Shown: positions 5,776 through 13,124 of the stretch, piece by piece | Layout: each line of letters starts with the position of its first letter | Position numbering within the stretch: the stretch's first letter is position 1 | Assembly (NCBI GenBank): GCA_043818215.1 | Contig: JBDRGC010000118.1 | Coordinates: 1-17,822, forward strand | Length of the DNA stretch: 17,822 nt | Direction: 5' to 3' | Origin: JBDRGC01 sp043818215 | GTDB lineage: Bacteria; Chloroflexota; Anaerolineae; Anaerolineales; UBA11858 | Notes under the pieces: model-generated | Databases searched by the model: none | The model's input: the letters and a program-made list of their open reading frames with translations, nothing else | Told to the model about the DNA's origin: nothing | Position numbers and translations under genes: made by a program

Positions 5776-7116
5776 TTGCTGCGCAACTATCCAGCCGCTC
5801 ACCCAACCAACTTGAACATCCTCTACCTCGTCCCCTACGCCCCCACCCCGATCCGCACGCGGCCCTATAACCTGATCCGTGCTTTGGCCAGCCGTGGGCA
5901 TCAAGTCACCGTAGCGACCCTGTGGGAAAACGAAGACGAGCGTCTTTTCCTGGAAAGCCTGGCGGATAAAGATATCCGGGTGATCTCCGCTCCCCTTACC
6001 AGATTTCAGAAAATCATCAACCTGTTGACTGCGTTGCCGACCCAATTACCGCTCCAGGCCAACTATTGCTGGCAACCGCAACTGGTGAACCGAATCAGTG
6101 AGCAGTGGGCAGCGGGTGGTAGACAGTGGGATATCGTCCATATTGAACATTTGCGGGGTGCAAAATATGGCCTCCAATTTAATAATAAAAATATCCGTGT
6201 TCATCTGCGTTCGTCCGCGTCCCATTTTTCTATTCCCATCGTCTGGGATTCCGTCGATTGCATCAGCTATCTCTTCGAACAGGCAGCCCAGGGAAGCCAG
6301 GATTTTTTCGGGCGTCGGATCACCCGATTAGACCTGCCTCGCACCCGTAAATTCGAGGGCCATTTGATCCACCATTTCGACAGGGTCCTGGTCACCTCCC
6401 AGATCGACAAAGATGCTTTGGAGCAGTTATCCCCCATCTCACAAAAAAGCAAATCTTCGTCCATCGTCCACCATCCACCGTTCATTTCTGTCCTCCCCAA
6501 TGGAGTCAATCTGAATTACTTTGCCCCAGACCCCCTGGTTCGCCGCGAACCTGCCACTCTGGTGGTCACCGGCAAGATGAGCTATCACGCCAATATCGCT
6601 ATGGTGAAGCATCTCTATCAGGATATTATGCCGCTGGTGTGGGCGAGCCAGCCAGATGTGAAATTGTGGATCGTGGGAAAAGACCCGTCTCGAGATATTC
6701 AAGCCTTAGGTCAGCATCCTTTAGTTTTTATCTCGGGTACGGTGGAAGATGTCCGACCTTACCTGCATGGTGCAACCCTGGCGGTCGCCCCAGTTACTTA
6801 CGGAGCGGGTATCCAAAATAAAGTCCTGGAGGCGATGGCCTGTGCCACACCCGTGGTCGCAGGGCGAAAGGCTGTGGCTGCACTGGATATCGAACATGGC
6901 GTAGATGGATTGGTTGTCGATGCTCCCAGGGAATTTGCGGATGCAATATTGACTTTGTTATCCAATCCTGAAAAATGTGCTCAAATCGGCCGTTCAGGCC
7001 GTTTGTACACGGAAACCCATCATAACTGGCACCATCTGGCCGAACAATTGGAGGGAATCTATCATGAAGTTATCCACAGACACAATTGCCAAGACTCATA
7101 TACCACCCACTCATAA
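5776..7116 (+). CDS. GT4-family glycosyltransferase (second)
   Basis: A GT-B glycosyltransferase of up to 446 residues. N-terminal domain: L-N-I-L-Y-L-V-P-Y-A-P-T-P-I-R-T-R-P-Y-N-L. Then W-D-I-V-H-I-E-H, P-I-V-W-D-S-V-D-C-I-S-Y-L-F-E-Q-A, and V-L-P-N-G-V-N-L-N-Y-F. C-terminal domain: Y-G-A-G-I-Q-N-K-V-L-E-A-M-A-C-A-T-P-V-V near residues 337-357, with the family Glu. No ATG exists near the start. TTG 5776 or TTG 5812 (just before the first beta strand, closer to relatives) must initiate, and neither has a Shine-Dalgarno sequence because the upstream DNA is a CTAACTCC tract. Two repeat-derived segments are read in frame at 6193-6222 and 6458-6485. The 3' end overlaps the next gene by 53 nt. Confidence 0.87.
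   Translation: MLRNYPAAHPTNLNILYLVPYAPTPIRTRPYNLIRALASRGHQVTVATLWENEDERLFLESLADKDIRVISAPLTRFQKIINLLTALPTQLPLQANYCWQPQLVNRISEQWAAGGRQWDIVHIEHLRGAKYGLQFNNKNIRVHLRSSASHFSIPIVWDSVDCISYLFEQAAQGSQDFFGRRITRLDLPRTRKFEGHLIHHFDRVLVTSQIDKDALEQLSPISQKSKSSSIVHHPPFISVLPNGVNLNYFAPDPLVRREPATLVVTGKMSYHANIAMVKHLYQDIMPLVWASQPDVKLWIVGKDPSRDIQALGQHPLVFISGTVEDVRPYLHGATLAVAPVTYGAGIQNKVLEAMACATPVVAGRKAVAALDIEHGVDGLVVDAPREFADAILTLLSNPEKCAQIGRSGRLYTETHHNWHHLAEQLEGIYHEVIHRHNCQDSYTTHS
6193..6222 (+). repeat. 10-nt tandem tract inside the second GT4 gene
   Basis: Three related decamers, ATCCGTGTTC, ATCTGCGTTC and GTCCGCGTCC. With flanking AT-rich bases they encode N-N-K-N-I-R-V-H-L-R-S-S-A-S-H-F-S, inserted before the conserved P-I-V-W-D-S-V-D-C motif. 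Confidence 0.75.
6458..6485 (+). repeat. 7-nt tandem tract inside the second GT4 gene
   Basis: Units CGTCCAT, CGTCCAC, CATCCAC, CGTTCAT. They encode S-S-I-V-H-H-P-P-F-I just before the conserved V-L-P-N-G. Confidence 0.78.
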
Positions 7117-8572
7117 ATATGGGCTGCCGGTGAAGAACACCTTTTCAACCAAGGTGCAGTGGAGGCTGTACCGGGCCTGTTTATTATTTACCGACGCCTT
7201 GCTTATTGGTCTGGCATTTTGGCTGGCATACCGGATACGTTTTGGCACCCCGCTTCCATTCTTTCAACTGGAAATTATCCCTGCACCGGTCTTTTACTTA
7301 TGGGTGGCTTTGGGTGTTACATTGGTTTGGCTGCTGGTGTTTGCCATCAGTGGCTTGTACTATAAAGAGAATCTTTTAGGGGGCACCAAGGAATACGCAT
7401 TGGTTTTTCGGTCAATCACAACAGGGATGTTGGTGGTGATCGTAGCCGGATTTCTGGAACCGACTTTTATCCTTGCTCGAGGGTGGTTGCTTTTAGCCTG
7501 GGGGACTGCCATCCTCCTGGTGGGTGCTGGAAGGTTCTCATTGCGGCGGGTAGTTTATTGGCAGCGCAAAAAAGGGTGTTTTCTCAGTCCGGCGATCCTG
7601 GTTGGTGCCAACCAGGAAGGGAAGCTGTTGGCCGAACAGCTATGGAGCTGGCTTACAACTGGATTGCATATCGTTGGTGTGGTAGATGACAACGTTGAAA
7701 AGGGCATACCTATCCATAAACATATCCAGGTGTTGGGCGGTTTGGATGACCTGGAGCAGATTATCGTCGAATACCAGGTAGAGGAGATCATCCTGGCGAC
7801 CAGCGCCCTCTCTCGCGAGCAAATGTTGAAGATTTTTAGACGATTTGGCTTCTCCCAGCATATTAACCTGCGGCTATCCTCTGGCTTATTCGAAATTATC
7901 TCCACGGGCTTGAGAGTCAAGGAAATTGGCTATGTGCCCCTGATGCAGTTGAACCATGTCCGCATGGCAGGTTTGGATCGGGTTATGAAGCTGGCGTTGG
8001 ACTATGGCATCACGATTCCTGGGTTGATCATCCTTTCTCCTTTTTTCCTCTTGGTTGCGCTGGTTGTGAAACTGGATTCTCCCGGCCCTTTGATTTATCG
8101 GCGGCGGGTGATGGGGATCAATGGGCAAGAATTCGATGCTTTCAAGTTCCGCACCATGCGCCAGAACGGGGAAGAGATTCTGGATCGATATCCAGAAAAG
8201 AAACTTGAATTGGCGCAAAACCACAAAATTGTGGATGATCCCCGCATCACCAGGGTGGGTCATTTCTTGCGGAAATTCAGCCTGGATGAATTCCCGCAGT
8301 TGATCAATATTATCCGCGGTGAAATGTCGCTGGTGGGGCCGCGCATGATCAGTCCCCCAGAAATGGAAGAATATGGTCGCTGGGGGATGAACCTGCTCAC
8401 CGTACGGCCAGGCATCACCGGCCTCTGGCAAACCAGCGGTCGTTCGGATGTGGACTACGAAGAGCGCGTGCGCCTGGATATGAACTATATCCGCAACTGG
8501 ACCATCTGGGTAGATTTCCAGCTTTTGTTCCGCACCATACCGGCGGTGATCAAGAGTGAGGGGGCGTACTGA
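7064..8572 (+). CDS. Polyprenyl-phosphate sugar phosphotransferase (WbaP/EpsE-like initiating enzyme)
   Basis: A 502-residue protein that would start polysaccharide synthesis by transferring a sugar-1-phosphate from a nucleotide sugar to undecaprenyl phosphate. About four or five N-terminal TM helices (residues 30-165) precede a Rossmann-like CoA_binding_3 domain (A-I-L-V-G-A-N-Q-E-G-K-L, about 180-300). The Bac_transf catalytic domain follows from about 307: a membrane hairpin, S-P-G-P-L-I-Y, F-D-A-F-K-F-R-T-M, D-E-F-P-Q-L-I-N-I-I-R-G-E-M-S-L-V-G-P-R, and P-G-I-T-G-L-W-Q-T-S-G-R-S. ATG 7064 is chosen for its GGAGGG (7050-7055) 8 nt upstream; in-frame starts further upstream fall deep inside the GT4 gene. 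It overlaps that gene by 53 nt, so coupling is likely. No repeat insertions are seen. The sugar cannot be told from the sequence. Confidence 0.93.
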   Translation: MKLSTDTIAKTHIPPTHKYGLPVKNTFSTKVQWRLYRACLLFTDALLIGLAFWLAYRIRFGTPLPFFQLEIIPAPVFYLWVALGVTLVWLLVFAISGLYYKENLLGGTKEYALVFRSITTGMLVVIVAGFLEPTFILARGWLLLAWGTAILLVGAGRFSLRRVVYWQRKKGCFLSPAILVGANQEGKLLAEQLWSWLTTGLHIVGVVDDNVEKGIPIHKHIQVLGGLDDLEQIIVEYQVEEIILATSALSREQMLKIFRRFGFSQHINLRLSSGLFEIISTGLRVKEIGYVPLMQLNHVRMAGLDRVMKLALDYGITIPGLIILSPFFLLVALVVKLDSPGPLIYRRRVMGINGQEFDAFKFRTMRQNGEEILDRYPEKKLELAQNHKIVDDPRITRVGHFLRKFSLDEFPQLINIIRGEMSLVGPRMISPPEMEEYGRWGMNLLTVRPGITGLWQTSGRSDVDYEERVRLDMNYIRNWTIWVDFQLLFRTIPAVIKSEGAY

Positions 8573-8601
8573 TCCTGCCGCGAATTGACACGAAGAAAAT
8601 A

Positions 8602-8662
8602 TGAAATTTGTAGAATTTGTGTAATTCTGTATTCGTCAAGAATGCCTTGAACAGTTGTCATT
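8602..8662 (+). repeat. Direct repeat, left copy (partner 8970-9031)
   Basis: Shares TAGAATTTGTGTAATTCTG, then GTCAAGAAT, CTGAACAG-like and TGTCATT, with 8970-9031. About four fifths of the positions are the same by eye. Each copy ends exactly where a TGTCATT palindromic element begins. Confidence 0.85.
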
Positions 8663-8751
8663 GCGAGCCTGCTTTTCCGGCGACACTTGCACCGCACTGC
8701 GTTTGGTGCAGTGCAGGTGAGCAATCTCATCCTTGGCGAGAGGGAGATTGC
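8656..8751 (+). repeat. 96-bp inverted repeat, left arm (partner 9073-9168)
   Basis: Positions 8681-8751 (71 bp) are the perfect reverse complement of 9073-9143. The outer 25 bp, from TGTCATTGCGAG, are about 75 % alike. The arm contains its own small palindrome GCACTGCGTTTGGTGCAGTGC. Confidence 0.92.
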
Positions 8752-8896
8752 AAGCACCTGTTGACCCGAAGAAAACCAAGAAATTTGGTAACTACTCAGT
8801 CTGATAACTGCGTGCTCTCCCACCCCTCAATCAGGGGGAAACATCCATTTGTAACCCGGCATTGGGGCAAGGGAACCCTAAAGACAGCGCCTTTCT

Positions 8897-8944
8897 CCCC
8901 CAGGCTTGTCCTGAGTTTATCGAAGGGATTGGGGGCCGGGGGGC
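8897..8944 (-). repeat. G/C-run palindrome with nested insert
   Basis: CCCCCA ... TTGGGGGCCGGGGGGC is the reverse complement of the 5' part of the 1279-1302 repeat, but its centre holds an extra GCTTGTCCTGAGTTTATCGA-type segment. As I recall, similar sequences are dispersed in many bacterial genomes. It is a repeat inserted in a repeat. Confidence 0.7.
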
Positions 8945-8969
8945 GATACTGGGATAGCTTGAGTATTTA

Positions 8970-9031
8970 CGAAATTCGTAGAATTTGTGTAATTCTGGGG
9001 CAGTCAAGAATACCTCTGAACAGATGTCATT
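8970..9031 (+). repeat. Direct repeat, right copy (partner 8602-8662)
   Basis: Reads GAAATTCGTAGAATTTGTGT and continues AATTCTGGGGCAGTCAAGAA, parallel to the left copy, then leads straight into TGTCATT of the 9025 element. Confidence 0.85.
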
Positions 9032-9168
9032 CCCCAAAGGGGACGATGTGCGAATGGAGCTTGCGGAATGAAGCAATCTCCCTCTCGCCAAGGATGAGAT
9101 TGCTCACCTGCACTGCACCAAACGCAGTGCGGTGCAAGTGTCGGCGGTAATGCTGCCTCGCAGTGACA
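9025..9168. mobile_element. Palindromic TGTCAYT element, intergenic copy
   Basis: It begins TGTCATTCCCCAAAGGGGAC and continues GATGTGCGAA, the same left arm as the in-gene element at 4741. It ends CTCGCAGTGACA, giving TGTCA/TGACA outer ends. The inside carries the GCAATCTC motif and the right arm of the 96-bp inverted repeat. No coding capacity. It ends 57 nt before the epimerase start. Confidence 0.75.
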
Positions 9169-9225
9169 CTCAACAAAGGCAGTATTCAAGCTATCCTTGA
9201 CCACTACAAGATACGAGGAGAAGAG

Positions 9226-10182
9226 ATGAAAGTGCTGGTTACCGGAGGCGCAGGATTTATCGCCTCTCATGTTGTCGATCTGTATATTGAAAACGGTTAC
9301 GATGTTGTGGTGGTGGATGACCTTTCCACCGGTCACGAGTCCAACCTGAACCCGGCTGCCAAGTTCTACAAGCTGGATATCCGTGACCCGCAGTTGGTGG
9401 ATATTTTCGAGAGAGAGCGACCAGATTTCGTCAATCACCATGCCGCCCAAATGGATGTGCGCCGTTCGGTGGTCGATCCGCTCTTCGATGCGGATGTCAA
9501 TGTGCGCGGCTCATTGAATTTGATCGAGTGTGCCCGTAAGTTCAGCATCAAGCGTTTTGTCTACATCTCCACCGGTGGGGCTGTCTACGGTGAGCCGGAA
9601 TACCTGCCCTGTGACGAGGGCCACCCAGTCAATCCGATCTGCCCTTATGGGGCCAGCAAGCACACCGTTGAGCATTACCTTTTCATGTATCACCTGAATT
9701 ACGGTTTGAATTACACCGTGCTGCGCTACCCCAATGTCTATGGGCCCAGACAGGACCCTCATGGTGAGGCCGGGGTGGTGGCGATCTTTACGGGCCAGAT
9801 GCTCAAGGGGGAGCAGGTCATTATCAACGGGGATGGAGAACAGACCCGCGATTATGTCTATGTGAGGGATTGTGCCCGGGCCAATTTGATCGCCATCACA
9901 AATGGAATCAAAAAACCGAAGGATGTAAATGGAATTTTCAACCTGGGTTCTGAGGTCGGCACCTCGGTCAACCAGATATTTGCCAACTTGAAGGATATCA
10001 CCGGGTATAGGCTCGATCCTGTCCATGGCCCTGCCAAATTAGGGGAAACCCGGCATATTTACCTGAAAGCCGATAAAGCAGCTGCTCAATTGGGGTGGAA
10101 ACCTGAGATTGGCTTGCGAGAAGGCTTAGAAGCAACACTTGGTTATTTTAAGTGTGCTGAACCAGTCATGGGCGGCAGTTAA
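9226..10182 (+). CDS. NAD-dependent sugar-nucleotide epimerase (GalE-like)
   Basis: A 318-residue short-chain dehydrogenase of the extended type, likely a UDP-hexose 4-epimerase or close relative supplying nucleotide sugars to the polysaccharide pathway. NAD-binding T-G-G-A-G-F-I-A-S-H (6-15, with Ala in place of the third Gly, tolerated in many relatives) and the V-D-D ribose acid (about 31). Catalytic S/T at 115-116 in Y-I-S-T-G-G-A-V-Y-G, and Y141/K145 in P-Y-G-A-S-K. R-Y-P-N-V-Y-G-P-R-Q is the usual substrate loop. ATG 9226 is supported by GAGGAG (9215-9220) and starts exactly at the first beta strand; the longer in-frame extension runs into repeat DNA. It is followed after 38 nt by the isomerase gene. 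Exact substrate unresolved. Confidence 0.9.
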   Translation: MKVLVTGGAGFIASHVVDLYIENGYDVVVVDDLSTGHESNLNPAAKFYKLDIRDPQLVDIFERERPDFVNHHAAQMDVRRSVVDPLFDADVNVRGSLNLIECARKFSIKRFVYISTGGAVYGEPEYLPCDEGHPVNPICPYGASKHTVEHYLFMYHLNYGLNYTVLRYPNVYGPRQDPHGEAGVVAIFTGQMLKGEQVIINGDGEQTRDYVYVRDCARANLIAITNGIKKPKDVNGIFNLGSEVGTSVNQIFANLKDITGYRLDPVHGPAKLGETRHIYLKADKAAAQLGWKPEIGLREGLEATLGYFKCAEPVMGGS

Positions 10183-10220
10183 TAGTTTCTCGAATAATTC
10201 ACATAAAAATGGAGGAGATC

Positions 10221-10844
10221 GTGAATTCTATTTACCGGTATATCACCAACCTGCACCATACATTAGATCAACTACCCGTAGACATCATCGAAGAAGTGAT
10301 CGACTTGTTGCACAATGCCCGTATTCAAGGCAGGCAAGTATTTATCATCGGAAACGGAGGCAGCGCTTCGACGGCTTCCCATTTTGCCTGTGACCTGGGG
10401 AAAAATACCCGCAGCGAGGATATGCCCCATTTCCGTGTGATGGCTTTGACGGATAATATGGCCTCATTCTCTGCTTACGCTAATGATGAAGGTTATGAGA
10501 ATGTCTTTACCCAACAATTGGCCAGCTTTGTACAGCCCGATGATATCGTGATCGGCATCTCGACCAGTGGTAACTCGACCAACATTGTCCGGGCGATTGA
10601 ACTTGCTAATCAAGTGAGCGCCCAAACGGTGGGTTTCACTGGTTTCGATAGCGGTCTACTAGGAAACCTGGTTGATTGGAACATCCACGTCCCGAGTGAC
10701 TGCATTGAGCAAGTCGAGGATATCCATCTGGTGTTAGAGCATCTCATTTGTACCGTATTGCGAGAAAGAATGATGGGAGGACACCTGGAATCTATGATAG
10801 ATTTGCATCAAATTTCCTTCTCAGATGATGGTGGTAAACCATAA
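10221..10844 (+). CDS. gmhA: SIS-domain sugar isomerase, GmhA-like
   Basis: A 207-residue SIS protein resembling sedoheptulose-7-phosphate isomerase, the first step of heptose activation. It has I-I-G-N-G-G-S-A-S-T-A-S-H (41-54) and the phosphate loop I-S-T-S-G-N-S-T-N (113-121). At the metal/active positions, H54 and the late H-L-V-L-E-H are kept, while Asp (about 58) and Glu stand where Glu and Gln are usual in GmhA by my recollection, so it may be a divergent member. GTG 10221 has GGAGG (10211-10215) 5 nt upstream; ATG 10209 overlaps that ribosome binding site and is the less likely alternative. No heptose kinase, phosphatase or nucleotidyltransferase is in the window. Confidence 0.78.
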   Translation: MNSIYRYITNLHHTLDQLPVDIIEEVIDLLHNARIQGRQVFIIGNGGSASTASHFACDLGKNTRSEDMPHFRVMALTDNMASFSAYANDEGYENVFTQQLASFVQPDDIVIGISTSGNSTNIVRAIELANQVSAQTVGFTGFDSGLLGNLVDWNIHVPSDCIEQVEDIHLVLEHLICTVLRERMMGGHLESMIDLHQISFSDDGGKP

Positions 10845-10867
10845 CACGGCCTCCCGCCACAACCAAA

Positions 10868-11005
10868 TAAATTTATCGCGGAGAACGCACACTTGCGCCG
10901 GAACGCATACCTATCCCGGCGTCCTTCCGGGAGTGCAGGTGGAGTTCGCCGAGAAAAACAAAGCAAAAACTCTGCGTTCTCCGCGCACTCTGCGGTAATA
11001 AGATT
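10868..11005. repeat. MITE-like relative with nested insert
   Basis: Left TTTATCGCGGAGAACGCA and right CTGCGTTCTCCGCGCACTCT-GCGGTAATAAGA form imperfect inverted ends. They belong to the same CCGCAGAG/GCGTTCTCCGCG family as the elements at 1023 and 11040. A foreign-looking block at about 10892-10941 contains CCCGGCGTCCTTCCGGG, itself a hairpin. Together with the next element it fills the 484-bp gap after the isomerase gene; no gene is seen there. Confidence 0.6.
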
Positions 11006-11039
11006 TGCGCGCATGAGGCAAATGTTTATCGGTAATACA

Positions 11040-11224
11040 ATGAGTCCACTGAAAAAAGATTATCTCACCGCAGAGTACGCAGAGATCGCTGAGATTTTTA
11101 AATAATTAGTTTAAGATTTCTAAACTTTGCTCAAATCTTAGTACGAATTCTTAAACCTAGTTTAAAGTTTTTCTCTGCGTTCTTCGCGTTCTCCGCGGTA
11201 AAAGAGTTTTTTCAGTACACTCAT
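11040..11224. mobile_element. MITE-like element, copy 2
   Basis: 185 bp with ends ATGAGTCCACTGAAAAAA and, on the other strand, ATGAGTGTACTGAAAAAA. It is nearly collinear with 1023-1233 (shared TTCTAAACTTTGCTCAAA, GTACGAATTCTTAAACCT and others) but lacks the 23-nt nested palindrome of copy 1. It is non-coding and lies about 100 nt before the beta-propeller gene. Confidence 0.82.
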
Positions 11225-11328
11225 CTATTGGAATCAAAACCGTAAGGACGAGCCACATTTTGGAATAAAGATAACAAAAACCATGAAGAAAGAAGAATAT
11301 TTTATCGTGTATTTCGGAGGAAAATGAT

Positions 11329-12912
11329 ATGGATCGGTATGGAGCTAAAAAAAGTTCGAAGGTCTGGATTTGGATCATCGCGATTGTTCTTGTTGTTATG
11401 TGCTGCTGCCTTTTGGTGATCGGCGGCGGTTTTGTGTATTTCCGTTCTCAAAACACCAGCTACTCTAATGGTTCTGAAATTTTGCCAAACGTTACAGAGG
11501 TTATTGTAAACACAATCACGCCAGAAGATACGGTGTTACCCACGCCAGAAGATACGGTTTTACCCACGCCCGAGATAGAACTTAACGATTCTCAGCCTGT
11601 TCCTTCAGAACAACTATTGATGACTACCCGTTCAGGTATCTGGGCAATCAATGAGACAACACGTGAAGCAGTACAGCTAAGTTATGATCCGTTGGACGAT
11701 TCCTGGGAAGTTAATGATGGTTTGTCTCCGGACAAGAAGTTTTTCGCTTATTTTACCGGTTTTGGCGGTGCCTCTATCAACCCAAGGTTGGTTGTGCTGG
11801 ATGTTGAAAATCAGATATCCACTTTGCAATTGGAATTGACCGGACCAATTATCCAACCAGGCTTGGAGAGCACACATGGTGATCCGGCTTTTGAAGCATT
11901 TGGAGCTATGCAATTCACAGACAGCCTTGCTTGGTCTCCGGATGGAACCCGGTTAGCTTTTGTAGCAGCTCGGGATGGCGACAGCGCTGATATCTATCTT
12001 TTTAATCGAACTGATAATTCGATTACTCGCCTGACTGATGAAGCTGGACATGCCTCTGCTTTGCATTGGTCTCCAGACGGGCAACTTCTCCAATATATGA
12101 GTGTAAACACCTTTGGTACCGGTGCGGGATTTGATATGGAGGGCTTGTGGGTTTATGACTTCAATAGCCAAAAAGCGCAACTCCTGGAATCTTTGGATAG
12201 TGACGGGGAAGAATTTTTGGCATGGATGGATAACAGCAGTTTTTTGATAAATAGTTTTAGCCGCATTTGTGGAGGATTATATAATCTCCGGATTGTGGAT
12301 GCAACCAGTTTTGACCAGCAGGTGATTGTTGATAGTGGTTTCACTGCCGTTGCCTACGACCCCGAAAATAAATTCGGCATGTTTTCGGTTGCGTATAACT
12401 ACGATAATTGCGGCAGCGGTGAACCCCTGGGTGTTGGCTTGTTGATCTTTGGTGAAAGCGTTCCGGTTCTTGGTGATGACGGCCCGATCATTGGAGAAAT
12501 TGGTCGCAAGAAATTTGAAGAAGTGATCGCATATAGTATTGGTTTCATTCCTCAAGGTAATCTTTTCACTGTGTATGGTGATGATGGCTTGCAAAATATT
12601 TACTACGATAATGTCTACAGTTTGAATATCCTGCCAGAGATCAAAGGGTTAAAACCCTACCCTGCTCCAAGCGGAGATTATTGGGCCTGGGCCTCATATC
12701 ACAGCGGAAAAACCGGCCTGTGGATTACGGAAAACAATGACAATCCGATTCAGTTGTCTCCGCTTTTTACCGGCACACCGGTTTGGAGCCAGGACGGGAA
12801 AACGATCTATTTTATTGAGAATAACCAGCTCTTTTTGGCAAACGCGCCTCAATTCGATACGGAACTGCTGTTGGAATTGCCTGGTGTAGAATTATTAGCG
12901 TTGGTAAAGTGA
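11329..12912 (+). CDS. Membrane-anchored beta-propeller (TolB/WD40-like) protein
   Basis: A 527-residue protein with a single N-terminal TM segment (V-W-I-W-I-I-A-I-V-L-V-V-M-C-C-C-L-L-V, about residues 12-37) and short basic N-terminus, so the bulk should be outside the membrane. A Thr/Pro linker follows with a duplicated P-E-D-T-V-L-P-T (24-nt direct repeat at 11522-11569). From about residue 95 onward there are beta-propeller blades with PD40/TolB signatures: L-A-W-S-P-D-G-T-R-L-A-F-V and A-L-H-W-S-P-D-G-Q-L-L-Q-Y. The last blades have P-V-W-S-Q-D-G-K-T-I-Y-F. ATG 11329 has GGAGG (11316-11320) 8 nt upstream. Ligand and partners are unknown. It stands alone between repeats, so it is probably its own transcription unit. 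Confidence 0.85.
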   Translation: MDRYGAKKSSKVWIWIIAIVLVVMCCCLLVIGGGFVYFRSQNTSYSNGSEILPNVTEVIVNTITPEDTVLPTPEDTVLPTPEIELNDSQPVPSEQLLMTTRSGIWAINETTREAVQLSYDPLDDSWEVNDGLSPDKKFFAYFTGFGGASINPRLVVLDVENQISTLQLELTGPIIQPGLESTHGDPAFEAFGAMQFTDSLAWSPDGTRLAFVAARDGDSADIYLFNRTDNSITRLTDEAGHASALHWSPDGQLLQYMSVNTFGTGAGFDMEGLWVYDFNSQKAQLLESLDSDGEEFLAWMDNSSFLINSFSRICGGLYNLRIVDATSFDQQVIVDSGFTAVAYDPENKFGMFSVAYNYDNCGSGEPLGVGLLIFGESVPVLGDDGPIIGEIGRKKFEEVIAYSIGFIPQGNLFTVYGDDGLQNIYYDNVYSLNILPEIKGLKPYPAPSGDYWAWASYHSGKTGLWITENNDNPIQLSPLFTGTPVWSQDGKTIYFIENNQLFLANAPQFDTELLLELPGVELLALVK

Positions 12913-13062
12913 TTGTTTGGTTCTACGTTGTTATCAGATTTTCAGAAGATCCCCATATTATTTTCGTGGTGATCAAAGTAGCATTTCCGAGAAATGAGCG
13001 CAAGTGAGAAGGCAGCCCAACCCCACATTAACCATGACTCGCCTTCGGCTCCGGTAAGCGGC

Positions 13063-13089
13063 GCGAAAATCGCAAACTTTGGCTATAAT
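13063..13089 (+). promoter_or_regulatory. Candidate promoter for the GH100-like gene
   Basis: CGAAAATCGCAAACTTTGG followed by CTATAAT (TATAAT at 13084-13089), 35 nt before ATG 13125. A very similar block occurs at 14971-14995 before the next gene, which argues that this is a real signal. No standard -35 box is evident. Confidence 0.45.
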
Positions 13090-13124
13090 GAATAATCGAG
13101 TCTTACAAACCCGGTGAGCAGGTT

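Larger units (their letters stand above)
8573..9225. other. Repeat-filled intergenic region (653 bp)
   Basis: There is no credible gene. The region is a mosaic: a direct repeat pair (8602-8662, 8970-9031), an inverted repeat pair of 96 bp (8656-8751, 9073-9168), a palindromic TGTCATT element (9025-9168) and a G/C-run palindrome with a nested insert (8897-8944). The ribosome binding site of the epimerase gene is at 9215-9220. No clear promoter was identified between the repeats. Confidence 0.85.

Noticed and set aside
7886..8431. 181-codon open frame on the minus strand
   Set aside because: It lies wholly opposite the conserved catalytic domain of the phosphotransferase and its translation shows no recognisable motif.
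8617..9150. 177-codon open frame on the plus strand between phosphotransferase and epimerase
   Set aside because: It is made almost entirely of inverted and direct repeats (the 96-bp arms and the split palindrome); the protein has no fold-like pattern.
9511..10026. 171-codon open frame on the minus strand
   Set aside because: It is antisense to the GalE-like gene, whose motifs are clear. It is an expected shadow in GC-balanced coding DNA.
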